Positions 47,670 through 56,897 of a DNA stretch of 64,000 bases are shown here, piece after piece. Origin of the DNA: Chitinophagaceae bacterium (GTDB lineage Bacteria; Bacteroidota; Bacteroidia; Chitinophagales; Chitinophagaceae); the NCBI GenBank assembly GCA_947446645.1, contig CANFHA010000015.1, positions 1 through 64,000 on the forward strand, written 5' to 3'. Under the pieces are notes generated by a model that did not search any database, was not told the DNA's origin, and saw only the letters and a list, made by a program, of their open reading frames with translations. Position 1 is the first letter of the stretch; each line of letters opens with the position of its first letter. Position numbers and translations under genes: made by a program.

Positions 47670-48158
47670 ATGAGTACTGAAAAGGCGATTTTGGCAGGTG
47701 GGTGTTTCTGGGGAGTGGAAGAGCTGATACGGCATCGGCCGGGAGTTAGTGATACGGTTGTAGGCTATACCGGCGGTGACGTGCCTAACGCCACGTACCT
47801 TAATCATGGCACCCATGCAGAGGGGATACAGGTGACTTTTGATCCTGATATTTTAAGTTACCGTAAACTGCTCGAGTATTTCTTCCTGATACATGATCCT
47901 ACCACGCGAAACAGGCAGGGTAACGATAGGGGCACTTCCTACCGGTCTGCCATTTTCTACAACAGCGAAAGCCAGCGTGATACGGCAAATACCCTGATAG
48001 CCGAAATGGATGCCTCGGGTAAGTGGCCAGGAAAAGTAGTGACAGAAGTAGTGCCTGCTGCAGACTTCTGGGATGCAGAAGCAGAGCACCAGGATTACCT
48101 AAAGAAGCACCCTGGCGGGTATACTTGTCACTTTGAGCGGCCAAACTGGAAACTCTAG
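47670..48158 (+). CDS. msrA: Peptide methionine sulfoxide reductase MsrA
   Basis: 162 residues from ATG 47670. The active-site motif [10 protein letters not shown] is at residues 8-17 (catalytic Cys 11). [40 protein letters not shown] and [19 protein letters not shown] complete the family pattern. It reduces methionine-S-sulfoxide in proteins. It is cytoplasmic (no signal peptide) and not fused to MsrB. Divergent from iaaA by 91 bp. Confidence 0.93.
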   Translation: MSTEKAILAGGCFWGVEELIRHRPGVSDTVVGYTGGDVPNATYLNHGTHAEGIQVTFDPDILSYRKLLEYFFLIHDPTTRNRQGNDRGTSYRSAIFYNSESQRDTANTLIAEMDASGKWPGKVVTEVVPAADFWDAEAEHQDYLKKHPGGYTCHFERPNWKL

Positions 48159-48642
48159 GGATATTTTACCACCATAATTCATAAGTTCGACATTGAGTAT
48201 AATACGTGCAGAAAAACAATAGCAAATAATTATTGGCTACTAACCATAGTAGTTAATTCGACATCCGGGTTATTACCTTTACTCCTTAATTTTTTTGTTG
48301 AAAGGATAGCTGCAACAGCAATAAAAATACGAGAAGGATTTCATAGTGATAGGTTTATAGGGGCTGGCTTGTTCTCAAGCTGGCTTTTTATTGAGGGCAT
48401 AGTGATTGTAATTGGTAATAATAAAGCGAAGTCCAGATGACTGAAACATAGAGGTTTCCCGAGGGCACTATTGCTATTTGCCAGCACCGGGTAAGGCGTG
48501 TAGAAATAGTCACCGGGAACGAATAACTAACTCCAGATACATTTTTTGTAAGCGGCGTGCCCGTAGCTGTCTCGCGGTCAAGCCCTGCAGCGCCATAGGT
48601 ATATTTATTCAGTCTGGGAGCACAATATTTGCTTTTCAAATC
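48159..48642. other. 484-bp region without a supported gene
   Basis: A minus-strand open stretch (48388-48639) translates to YTYGAAGLDRETATGTPLTK and similar, which may be a decayed fragment, but it has no start context and matches nothing I recognise. No RNA or terminator is clear. Confidence 0.4.
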
Positions 48643-49746
48643 TCAGGCTGCTATGACAATAGATTTCATGTCATTAAGCATTTGCAATATCACTCGTTCT
48701 TCACCTTTTAACTCCCCAGTCGCTTCAGAATTCAAGAGGTCGAAAACTGAAAAATATTTTTCAATGTTTTTATTCGAATAGTGCTCCAGGATCATAGGAT
48801 GCACATAGTACTTACGGCATACATTGCGGGTGTTACCCAGCTACCCTGCCGCGAAATCCAGGACATCAACAATGTTCTTTTTTGTGCCACTTATTGTATC
48901 GCAACACCCCATTTGCCTGAATGCCTGGAAGGCGTAGGTAGTGCCAGCCCATGTCCGAAAATCCTTGGACGTGAAATGCGCACCGGATATGCTTTTTATG
49001 TAATCGTTGACCATACCTGAATCAATTGGTTTACGCTGTCCTGCATCATCATAATACTGAAACAATTCCTGCCCGGGTATATCCCGGCACCGTGATACTA
49101 TGCTTGCAAGGCGCTTGCTTCGCAGGCTTATATCGTGGTACACACCTTTCTTTCCTTTAAACAAAAAGTTGATTTCGTCACCGGCAATTTTTACATGTTT
49201 GTCTTTCATGGTGGTGAGTCCGAATGAGCCGTAAAGTTTTTCGTATTCATTACTTCCTATGCGGATACAGGTACACTGCATAAGAGACACGATGGTTGCC
49301 AATACTTTGTTCAAGGGCAGGCCAGGCAAAGCCATGTCTCGGTTTATACGCCGTTTTATTGCCGGTAGCGCTATCCCGAAATCCAGCAAGTGAGAAAATT
49401 TAGTAAGATTACGTAAGCTGTTCCACGAAGAGTGGTATCGATATTGCTTCCTGTTTTTTGTATCCAGCCCTGTAGCCTGCAAATGGCCGTTGGCGTGTCT
49501 GCAGATCCATACATTCTTCCATGCGGGAGGAATGACGAGGCTTTTGATTCTTGCCAAGGTATTAGCATCTGTTATCAACTTGCCATTTAAAAGGTATTGA
49601 AACGAGCCTCCTTTGCTTATGCGAGCGATTCCCGGCTCCGTATCATATACATATTTGAGACTGGCTGCCGCGGCAGTTTCTGCGTTGTCGGTGGTCAACT
49701 TTCTTAGCCGGCTTGTTCTTATTGATATCTGCTTAGCTGTGCTCAT
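48643..49746 (-). pseudogene. Type IB DNA topoisomerase with in-frame TAG before the catalytic tyrosine
   Basis: 367 codons from ATG 49746 to TGA at 48643-48645. The body is typical bacterial/poxvirus TopIB: SLKYVYDTEPGIARI, PPAWKNVWIC, QYRYHSSW, LATIVSLMQCTCIRIGSNEY, KHVKIAGDEINFLFKGKKGV, and HFTSKDFRTWAGT. At codon 302 (48841-48843) a TAG interrupts the frame, which then continues LGNTRNVCRKYYVHPMILEH, where the active-site tyrosine lies, plus a 50-residue tail. Stopping at TAG would leave an enzyme unable to cleave DNA. A CAG-to-TAG change is the simplest origin. Homologues relax supercoils by 3'-phosphotyrosyl chemistry. Confidence 0.88.
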
Positions 49747-49891
49747 ATAATTTCGATTACACCATGCAATATAAAATTGTGCCGTGCGCCACTAGCCTAC
49801 GACTATTTACTTACCATTCTTTTAACGCATCTGGGAATGATTTTTACAACCTTGACCCGAGAATGATTTTGTGAACCTAAACAGAACGGAT

Positions 49892-50152
49892 ATGAAAAAG
49901 ATGATGATAGCGCTTGCAATACTGGGATTCACCTGGTCAGGCGCACAGGCACAAACCAACAGATGTCTATGCCCACAGGCAAAAAAGGCTAAAGCGCATA
50001 AACTAGCACATGTGGCCCGGCCTCGTGTGAATACCGTCTCTTCTACACGTACTTATCAGGTATGCAGAGAAGAAGGTGGCTACTATACTTGCTGCCTGTA
50101 TACAACAACTACTACTAAACCTGCGTTTGAAAAATCAGTAGCGTTGAAGTAG
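49892..50152 (+). CDS. Small secreted Cys-containing protein
   Basis: 86 residues from ATG 49892 (MKKMMIALAILGFTWSGAQA signal; an upstream GTG at 49871 is less likely). The mature 60 residues have CLCPQAKKAKAHKLAHVARP, a basic stretch, and YQVCREEGGYYTCCLYTTTT, with five cysteines overall. No family recognised. The next gene has a nearly identical type of signal peptide and starts 27 bp later, so both are probably one transcript. Confidence 0.6.
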   Translation: MKKMMIALAILGFTWSGAQAQTNRCLCPQAKKAKAHKLAHVARPRVNTVSSTRTYQVCREEGGYYTCCLYTTTTTKPAFEKSVALK

Positions 50153-50179
50153 AACTTTTAACTCGAAAAAACAATTAAA

Positions 50180-50656
50180 ATGAAAAAAGTAATAATGGCG
50201 CTGGCAATTGCCGCATGTGCGTACTCCGGCGCGGAAGCACAAGTTTGTAAGACACAGCCTGTTGTAAAGCATACAAGAAAACCAGTTTACAAAGAGCTGA
50301 TACAAAAAGTAGCGGTACAGCAACCACAGCCCCTTCAGGAAACAAAGACTGTTTCGGAGTCTTGCAAAATGGTTCCTTACGATGTTTGTAAAATTAACGC
50401 TGACCGGAAGTCAGTAAGCTGTTTTAAAACCATGGATCCCGATTCAATACAACCGCTGAATACGGAGGAGGTTACCACTTATGGAGCTACAGGTAGCATG
50501 CCGGGAGAAGCCCCCAAACCGACGGTGGAGACTATAATAATAAAAGGGCCGAATAAAGGTGACTATTGCAAGAGAAACGATGCGAATAATGCCACAATCT
50601 GCTACCACAGCGGCGTGCATATGACGCGTGATGAAGAAGGCTATTATCACTATTAA
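50180..50656 (+). CDS. Secreted protein of unknown function
   Basis: 158 residues; signal peptide MKKVIMALAIAACAYSGAEA. Mature chain: KTQPVVKHTRKPVYKELIQK, Cys residues at SCKMVPYDVC and SCFKTMD, Pro-rich middle, ending GDYCKRNDANNATICYHSGV and EEGYYHY. The EEG(G)YY motif is shared with the gene just upstream, so the two may be distantly related. Unknown role. Confidence 0.65.
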   Translation: MKKVIMALAIAACAYSGAEAQVCKTQPVVKHTRKPVYKELIQKVAVQQPQPLQETKTVSESCKMVPYDVCKINADRKSVSCFKTMDPDSIQPLNTEEVTTYGATGSMPGEAPKPTVETIIIKGPNKGDYCKRNDANNATICYHSGVHMTRDEEGYYHY

Positions 50657-50684
50657 TAATCCCCCCAAAAGAAGATAAAATGGA

Positions 50685-50720
50685 AATGACCGCTCTCACC
50701 ACGAGCGGCCATTGTTTTTA
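50685..50720 (+). terminator. Terminator between convergent genes
   Basis: ACCGCTC and GAGCGGC with flanking AATG/CATT form a stem with one mismatch and a 7-nt loop, followed by GTTTTTA. Confidence 0.65.
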
Positions 50721-50740
50721 AGCCCATTATCTTGGTACCA

Positions 50741-51430
50741 TTAATAATTAAGCCAGTGCCGGTAGTTGCGGACTTTCCTGTAATGCCCCATGTTGCGAAG
50801 CCCTCTCCAGTGATGGTTATCGCTGGTGCGGCTGGATCCAATGTGATGTGGTCGGCAGCCGCCCATTTTAAAGCCACCTGTTATACCAATGTTTGATGTT
50901 TTAATAAAGTTCTTGTCGTCACCACCAATAACAAGATTGGTCATACCCATCCAGTAACTAAGGCGCAGGAACCAATGCTTTCCTACACGATAGCCCGCAT
51001 TTGCAGTAAGTCCGAAATCTTTGGTTTTGAGATAATCAGTTTCATAATAGCTTGTACTATTAATAAAACTGAGGTACGGTCCGGCACCAAAAAATGCGCG
51101 GCTGCTGCATTTGGTCCCTGACTGGTATTGTATAACCAGCGCAGCCGTAGTAGTGTTGAACGAAACCGGGGCTGTAGAACCATCTGTAAGGACGATATTG
51201 CAGCCATCGCCTTTATAAAACAGCCATGGCTCAAAATATACGTGGTCAGACATCGCGATCTCCCCCACAAGGCCGATCATTGCCATAGTTCTAAACTTAG
51301 TTTTCACCTGGTCTCCCTTTGCTTTTATTGCCAGGTTTGCGAGGGTAACTCCCCCTTCCATAGATATTTGAGCCTTTGCAGCAGGTGCAAGAAACAAGGC
51401 GAGCGCTAATGATAAAATAAAGGTTCTCAT
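50741..51430 (-). CDS. Outer-membrane beta-barrel protein
   Basis: 229 residues, signal peptide MRTFILSLALALFLAPAAKA. Alternating beta strands follow (ISMEGGVTLANLAIKAKG, MIGLVGEIAMSDHVYFEPWL, AALVIQYQSG, FFGAGPYLSFINSTSYYETD, FGLTANAGYRVGKHWFLRLS, NIGITGGFKMGG), as in small OmpA-like/PorT-like barrels. After the expected last strand, a His/Arg-rich tail of about 37 residues (RPHHIGSSRTSDNHHW...) follows; this unusual tail may reflect a late frameshift. Function unknown. Confidence 0.7.
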   Translation of the reverse strand: MRTFILSLALALFLAPAAKAQISMEGGVTLANLAIKAKGDQVKTKFRTMAMIGLVGEIAMSDHVYFEPWLFYKGDGCNIVLTDGSTAPVSFNTTTAALVIQYQSGTKCSSRAFFGAGPYLSFINSTSYYETDYLKTKDFGLTANAGYRVGKHWFLRLSYWMGMTNLVIGGDDKNFIKTSNIGITGGFKMGGCRPHHIGSSRTSDNHHWRGLRNMGHYRKVRNYRHWLNY

Positions 51431-51718
51431 TTAGGTATATTTAATTTTACAGTCCTTAAAATTGAAAAGGAAAAGGTAGTGCAAAGAAAATACATTGTTT
51501 TTTAATTATGGGTAAATCTGCACAAAACAAGCAAAAAATATAGCCGATATTCATTATTTGGCCTAGTCTGATCTTCAAACAAACGCTTCGCGAGACTCAA
51601 TTCAGCTATTCTGTCTTAGGCGAATACCGTATAACTTATTATTGTGTATGTTAACATAGCGGTTTATTAATTTGTTATCACATAATTTTGCTACCGGTAT
51701 ACAAGTCAATACTATAAT

Positions 51719-52819
51719 ATGAATTTAGAAACAGGTATGACTTCAGAAACGATGGAGGCCCAAATGAGGTCTGTGACAAATCATGTTTCCGCCTTGCTTG
51801 GGTATTGGGACAAAGACCTGGTATGCCGGTTTGCGAACAATACTTATTCAAACTGGTTTGGCAAAACACCCGGTGAGATGATCAATAAAATTACCATGGC
51901 GCAACTTGTTGGCGCGGAGGTATTTGATAAAATTTTACCAAATGTACAGGCCGCGCTGCGAGGGGAGCCACAAACTTTTGAGCGCGAAATCCCGTTTCAA
52001 TCGCATGAAGGCATACGGTTTACACTAGCCAATTATATTCCTGACGTAGTAGATGGTAAGGTACTGGGGTTTTTTGTACACATAGCAGACATTAGCGGCA
52101 TTAAGGTGCTGGAAAGGGAATTGCTCAAGTCGAATGAGACGATTAAGGAGCAAAATAAGCGACTGATAAATTTTGCTAATATAGTAACGCACAACCTTAA
52201 GTCTTATGCCAATAACTTTAAGCAGATATTAGAACTGCTGCTGCAGGCAGAATCAGAAGCTGAGAAAAATGAGATGCTTGCCTTCCTGAAAGATATATCT
52301 AAAGAATTCAGCCTCACGATAGATCACCTTACAGAGATTGCAGATACGCAGAATAACAGCAAACCGAGGTTGGAGCAAGTTAATCTCTATGAATATTTTC
52401 AACGTGCTGTTGAGACATTAAGTATTGAAATGCGGTCAACTAATGCTGTTGTACACAACAAAGTAGACCCGCAATTAACATTGGTATCAAATCCTGCTTA
52501 CCTGGATAGTATTATCTTAAACCTGCTAAGCAACTCAATAAAATATCATCAGCCGGGCCGGCCAGCCATTATCGAACTGGATGCTTCAAAACAGGGCGAC
52601 GAAGTGGCGATACTGGTAAGGGACAACGGACGCGGTATAGACCTGGAAAAGAACCGCGACTCGCTTTTTGGCATGTACAAAACCTTTCACGGCAATAAGG
52701 ATGCGAAAGGTGTAGGCTTATTCCTGGTAAGGTCGCAGGTAGAAGCGCTTGGCGGGCGAATAGAGGTAGAGAGTGAAGTCAATACAGGGACGACTTTTAC
52801 ACTTATCTTCAAGCTATAG
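51719..52819 (+). CDS. Cytoplasmic PAS sensor histidine kinase
   Basis: 366 residues without membrane segments. A PAS domain spans about 15-130 (ALLGYWDKDLVCRFANNTYS, GFFVHIADISGIK), a coiled linker 130-150, then the H-box NFANIVTHNLKSY with His 158, and the ATPase domain: N-box LDSIILNLLSNSIKYH, G1 VRDNGRGIDL, G2 KGVGLFLVRSQVEALGG. The residue after His is Asn rather than the more common Glu, as in a branch often seen in Bacteroidota. No response regulator gene is next to it, so it is an orphan kinase here. Confidence 0.88.
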   Translation: MNLETGMTSETMEAQMRSVTNHVSALLGYWDKDLVCRFANNTYSNWFGKTPGEMINKITMAQLVGAEVFDKILPNVQAALRGEPQTFEREIPFQSHEGIRFTLANYIPDVVDGKVLGFFVHIADISGIKVLERELLKSNETIKEQNKRLINFANIVTHNLKSYANNFKQILELLLQAESEAEKNEMLAFLKDISKEFSLTIDHLTEIADTQNNSKPRLEQVNLYEYFQRAVETLSIEMRSTNAVVHNKVDPQLTLVSNPAYLDSIILNLLSNSIKYHQPGRPAIIELDASKQGDEVAILVRDNGRGIDLEKNRDSLFGMYKTFHGNKDAKGVGLFLVRSQVEALGGRIEVESEVNTGTTFTLIFKL

Positions 52820-52849
52820 CGACTCAGTAAGCCGGTGTCCATTAATCTT

Positions 52850-54493
52850 TTAACGTACGTTGCCTTGTGATTTCCAGATAAGCCGCGACAGGTCGTTTGG
52901 GTCCGTAATAATATTCGCTTTATAATAGATCACATCATCCCATTTCTTCTGGTATGGATTCCAGGTTTCCAGCAGTGCGCTCCATTGGATATTTTTTTCA
53001 GGCGACAGGATAAAGGTTTTGCCGTAGGGACCGCAGATGTTCGCAAAAATGGAATGGTTGGGAAGCTTAATGAGATTGCTGCCTTTAGAAAACACGCTAT
53101 AAGCAGAAAGGGTAGTTGCGGCAGGCAGTGTTACCTTTTCTCCGCCGGCCTGTTCGTATTGCTTTCTGGCGATCACGTCATCAAAGTTGCAAGTATACGC
53201 CCAAACTAGCTTGAGTGTATCCGCCGCGGTTTCAGGTTCGTCAAACATCAATATTTGCGGCAATTCACCTTTGTGACAGGTGTTATTATTGTAGAGGTAC
53301 AGCTTTCCATCAGTAGTAAGCTTGCAACTGTGCTGCCCGCAAAAGGGCTGGCTCGTATTGCCGCTTTTTGTAAGCGTGGCTAACTTGCCATAAGCATCTG
53401 TTACGTTCCCTTCCGGATATTTTACTTTCAGGATGGTGCTTATGTTTTTGAATGACACATAAATAACCCTTTCTTTTTCGTCAAAGTAAAATGCATTTTC
53501 ATGCACATCTTCTGTGCCCTGCGGTGCGAGCGGATCGTAGAGGTCTGATTTCAGAAATTCAGCGGGGACAGTTTTGAAATATTCGGCAGATCGCCAGCTC
53601 CAGACTATTTTCCCGGCCGGATCGTATTCAACTATGGTACCGAAAGCAGCAACGTTTTTTGATGAAGTATCTGCGGTCTTCAATTTTTCACCTGTGGCAG
53701 CTTTGTACTGAGGAACTTTCATTGTTATAAACTCATTTCCCAAAACCATATAGTTGCCGTTGCGGAGCCGTGTAAATTCGTGGTGATAGTGGGCCGATGT
53801 ATCTTTTCCGTTTTTATCGTTGTCAGGCCCTTCCCACAGTAATTTGCCATTATAGTCAACCTCAAATATTTTCTGCCCCATAAGAAAGGTTATAGTGCCT
53901 TGTGGTGTTAACTTCAAATCCATTATCTTATTTTTATTACGGGCTAGCTTACCAGTGAGTGGTAAGTACCATAAGGGATTGCCATCCATGTTGTAAAGTG
54001 CAATCGAGCCATCCAGCAGCACATGTGCATCCTTATATGTTTCTGCAGCTTTCAGTACTACCAACCGTGTAACATTGGTGTCTACTTCATCCGCAATTGC
54101 CACGTTGAAATGGTGTAGTTTTCCTGTCGATATTTTGCCTTTGCTGCTACCGGCTGTCCGCCAGGTATATTCACGGCCAAATGAGGGGAGCTCTACAATG
54201 ATTCTATTTTCGGAAGAGGGCAGTCTTTTGTAAATATTCTTCTGGAACGTACTATCCGCATTATAATTGCCCACAGCTACCTCCACCGTATAGACATTGA
54301 CGCCCGCAATTGGAGGAAAAGAAAATCCTGCAAGCCTGTAGTTAAGTGAACTGTTTTCAGCCGGAAATATTTGTGCAGCTGCGTTGGTGCATTGCATCAG
54401 CAGGATAAAAAGCAAGTAAATTACTTGCTGTAATCGTTTAAGAGGATAAAACCGGGAAAATGCTTCGCTTATAAAACTACCTTTACTTATCAT
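52850..54493 (-). CDS. Aryl-sulfate sulfotransferase (ASST family)
   Basis: 547 residues from ATG 54493 (after KRLQQVIYLLFILLMQCTNA an export signal ends at AAAQ). Family features: HHEFTRLRNGNYMVLGNEF, FGTIVEYDPAGKIVWSW, EDVHENAFYFDEKERVIYVS, FCGQHSCKLTTDGKLYLYNN. The six-bladed propeller carries several conserved His residues, one of which becomes sulfated in the known PAPS-independent mechanism. It moves sulfate between phenolic compounds in the periplasm. The start overlaps the end of the aldo/keto reductase gene by 11 bp, so the two are translated together. The known dsbL/dsbI partners of E. coli-type ASST are absent. Confidence 0.8.
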   Translation of the reverse strand: MISKGSFISEAFSRFYPLKRLQQVIYLLFILLMQCTNAAAQIFPAENSSLNYRLAGFSFPPIAGVNVYTVEVAVGNYNADSTFQKNIYKRLPSSENRIIVELPSFGREYTWRTAGSSKGKISTGKLHHFNVAIADEVDTNVTRLVVLKAAETYKDAHVLLDGSIALYNMDGNPLWYLPLTGKLARNKNKIMDLKLTPQGTITFLMGQKIFEVDYNGKLLWEGPDNDKNGKDTSAHYHHEFTRLRNGNYMVLGNEFITMKVPQYKAATGEKLKTADTSSKNVAAFGTIVEYDPAGKIVWSWRSAEYFKTVPAEFLKSDLYDPLAPQGTEDVHENAFYFDEKERVIYVSFKNISTILKVKYPEGNVTDAYGKLATLTKSGNTSQPFCGQHSCKLTTDGKLYLYNNNTCHKGELPQILMFDEPETAADTLKLVWAYTCNFDDVIARKQYEQAGGEKVTLPAATTLSAYSVFSKGSNLIKLPNHSIFANICGPYGKTFILSPEKNIQWSALLETWNPYQKKWDDVIYYKANIITDPNDLSRLIWKSQGNVR

Positions 54494-55340
54494 TACTGAG
54501 CCCGTATAGTTCTTCTTTTTCTTCTGCTGTAAGCACAATAGCCGGAGATAGCATGTTTTCCTCCAGGTGTTTCACTTTCGATGTGCCTGGTATCAACAAT
54601 ATGTTCGGAGAATGGTGGTAAAGCCAGCTAAGCGCTACCTGGTGTGGTTTTGCGTTATGTTTTGCCGCAATTTCATTCAGCTTTTCTTCTGACAAAATGT
54701 TTCCCGCATTTATAGGGTTCCAGGGTATGAATGCTATACCATGTTCGTTGCAGTATTGAAGTTCTCTTTCCCAGTGCCGGTCTACAATGCTGTATTTGTT
54801 TTGCAGGGATACGATTGGTACGAAGTCCTGTGCTTTTTCAATATCGGTGACACTGACTTCTGAGAGCCCAATGTGTTTTATCAGGCCTTCCCGCTGCGCC
54901 TGCTGTAAGAAACGCAGCGTGTCTTCGAAAGGCACTTTGGGGTCTATCCTGTGCAGCTGGTAAAGATCGATAGAGTCAAGCTTTAGTCTTTTGAGGCTCC
55001 CCTCCAGTGCTTTTCTAAGGTGATCGGGATGGCTATTGATGTGCCATTCCCTTGGACCGGTGCGCATAAAGCCCCCCTTTGTAGCTATTGCAAGTCCGGG
55101 AGGGTATGGGTAAAGTGCCTCCGCGATCAGGTCTTCTGACACATAAGGCCCGTAGCTGTCGGCCGTGTCAATGAAATTCACCCCAAGCTGTGGCAGGCGC
55201 TTCAGTACACGCAATGCTTCGTCCCGGTCATCTGGTTGCCCCCAGATACCAAAACCCGTAATGCGCATCGCGCCATATCCCATGCGGTTTACTGCCAGGT
55301 CATTGCCGATTTTGAACGTGGTATTAGTTGCGTTATTCAT
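54483..55340 (-). CDS. Aldo/keto reductase
   Basis: 285 residues. The catalytic set is present: Asp and Tyr in NFIDTADSYGPYVSE, Lys in IATKGG, His in LYQLHRID. NADPH-binding end: ILLIPGTSKVKHLEENM. It reduces carbonyl compounds with NADPH; substrate unknown. It belongs to the YdbC/AKR group of single-domain oxidoreductases rather than the potassium-channel subunit group. Operon with the sulfotransferase downstream (11-bp overlap), which suggests a role with aromatic compounds, though this is only contextual. Confidence 0.88.
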   Translation of the reverse strand: MNNATNTTFKIGNDLAVNRMGYGAMRITGFGIWGQPDDRDEALRVLKRLPQLGVNFIDTADSYGPYVSEDLIAEALYPYPPGLAIATKGGFMRTGPREWHINSHPDHLRKALEGSLKRLKLDSIDLYQLHRIDPKVPFEDTLRFLQQAQREGLIKHIGLSEVSVTDIEKAQDFVPIVSLQNKYSIVDRHWERELQYCNEHGIAFIPWNPINAGNILSEEKLNEIAAKHNAKPHQVALSWLYHHSPNILLIPGTSKVKHLEENMLSPAIVLTAEEKEELYGLSNDK

Positions 55341-55467
55341 GGTGTGTGATTTTAAAATGAGGTTTATTGCGCTCTGACACTAAGAGCTTGCTTCCGTTAT
55401 ACTAAACTACGCATTTCCGGTTAATGACAGAGGGCCGGATTGCCGAACAGGGCAAAGATCCAATCCA

Positions 55468-55986
55468 TTACATTCCCGGAAACACAAGACTGTCGAGAAA
55501 AGCGTTCGCTTTTATTTCGGGCACTTCTCCTTTTGTGAGCACATACATTACGGATACATACTTGCCATTCGTCCAGCCTTTTACTTTCCAGTTGGCTCCG
55601 TCCTCGTCTTTCCAATAGTCAACAATGCCACGTGTGTTTTCTTTTTTCTTCAGGCGGTGGCCTTTGCCATATCCTGCGGCAGTGGTGACTTTAAATGAAG
55701 ATTTCAGAAAATCGAGGTACATCACCAGGAGATTCTCCGCCACAGACATATCATCGTAGGTGTCCTTTAGCTTTACACATATCGCGCCGTAGGATACACT
55801 GTCTTTTGTACATTCACCGGTATACACTTCTGACGAGTCAGGACTTTTGTCTGCGTTAAACTCCCCGGGATTGCAGAGAAAATAGGCATAGCAGCCACTT
55901 TTGCCCAGCGGGTATTTTTTGAGAGACTGAGCATGGCCATTGCCGGCAAGCAGTATGAAGAGTAGCAGGTACAATGATCGTTGCAT
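55468..55986 (-). CDS. Secreted protein of unknown function
   Basis: 172 residues, signal peptide MQRSLYLLLFILLAGNGHAQ. The mature part (YPLGKSGCYAYFLCNPGEF, DSSEVYTGECTKDSVSYGAI, KVTTAAGYGKGHRLKKKENT, ANWKVKGWTNGKYVSVMYVL) is a single alpha/beta domain with three Cys. Not recognised. Similar small exported proteins are frequent in Chitinophagaceae genomes. Divergent from the HExxH gene. Confidence 0.65.
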   Translation of the reverse strand: MQRSLYLLLFILLAGNGHAQSLKKYPLGKSGCYAYFLCNPGEFNADKSPDSSEVYTGECTKDSVSYGAICVKLKDTYDDMSVAENLLVMYLDFLKSSFKVTTAAGYGKGHRLKKKENTRGIVDYWKDEDGANWKVKGWTNGKYVSVMYVLTKGEVPEIKANAFLDSLVFPGM

Positions 55987-56079
55987 TTTGTAAAAGTAGG
56001 AAATAGTTTCAGGTAGTTCCGGCAGGGCTATGGTGGTTCTTTTTCCGGCCTGATCAGTTACCTTTAGTTCAGTAAAAAC

Positions 56080-56847
56080 ATGATGAGAATGAGACCGATA
56101 AAAAAATGGGCATTGAGATTAGGTGTTACGGTTGTATTTATCGCAGGGCTGCTAGCAGGAATTGTTTTGAAACCATCCTTGCTATACGCGCACAGCTCTG
56201 AAGTAGGTAATTTCACTATCCTGCACCAGCACAAGCTTGATCCGCAGTTTGTCGCCAGGCTCATCAATGCAGACACTTTGTTGAAATCAAGCGAAATATA
56301 CGATAGCAGCCTTAAATTGTCGGTCTGTTTAAATGATGGATCTTACTATCCACAGCTGGTACAGGATATAGGCGGGAGGGTTTTCGGTCGTGGCTTTGCG
56401 GACATACTGGTCTTGGGTGGTACACTTCATGCAGCCCAAAACTATGTGGAGCTCAATGGCTACAGGTGGAACCTCACGGAGCTTCTGGCCCATGAAGCGG
56501 TGCATTGCCTGGAGTTTAACCGTTACGGCCTGTTGAACTCCAATGTTATAGGGCATAGGCACGAAGACTGGAAATGGGAAGGGTATCCTGAATATGTGGC
56601 CAGAAAAAGAAGGGCGGACCTGGCGAAGAACATTGCTCACCTGGTGGCTACCGAAAGAACGGACAATAACAACTGGATCTTTTTTGATGATAGCACGGGC
56701 ACGGTTATACCATACTATAAAGCATGGTTGTTGGTGCAGTATTCTTTAGATATCAGAAAGCTGAGCTTCGACCAGTTGCTGAAGGACACTGCGAGTGAGC
56801 AGTCGGTAACTGTGAAAATGCAGGATTGGTATAATAAGCAGATGTGA
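56080..56847 (+). CDS. Membrane-anchored HExxH protein, putative metalloprotease
   Basis: 255 residues with an N-terminal membrane segment (WALRLGVTVVFIAGLLAGIV) and the rest outside. LLAHEAVHCLEFNRYG (HEAVH near residue 147) is a zinc-binding HExxH motif, and EGYPEYVARKRR about 35 residues later offers the third glutamate ligand, as in gluzincins. No pro-domain or known peptidase family is evident. With the short soluble part (about 215 residues) it may act on envelope proteins, or be a degenerate member. Family unassigned. Confidence 0.6.
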   Translation: MMRMRPIKKWALRLGVTVVFIAGLLAGIVLKPSLLYAHSSEVGNFTILHQHKLDPQFVARLINADTLLKSSEIYDSSLKLSVCLNDGSYYPQLVQDIGGRVFGRGFADILVLGGTLHAAQNYVELNGYRWNLTELLAHEAVHCLEFNRYGLLNSNVIGHRHEDWKWEGYPEYVARKRRADLAKNIAHLVATERTDNNNWIFFDDSTGTVIPYYKAWLLVQYSLDIRKLSFDQLLKDTASEQSVTVKMQDWYNKQM

Positions 56848-56897
56848 TTAAGCATTCTAAATTCTTTGAGTATATTTACTTCAATCAAATTTTTCTT

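Noticed and set aside
48388-48639. An 83-residue minus-strand frame between msrA and the topoisomerase gene
   Set aside because: No family, no start context; at best a decayed fragment.
16585-49746. Genome-wide reassignment of TAG (for example to Gln) to explain the internal TAGs
   Set aside because: Several intact genes here end in TAG at the expected family length (DUF3098, metH, the ATPase, msrA, the T9SS protein), so TAG is a working stop.
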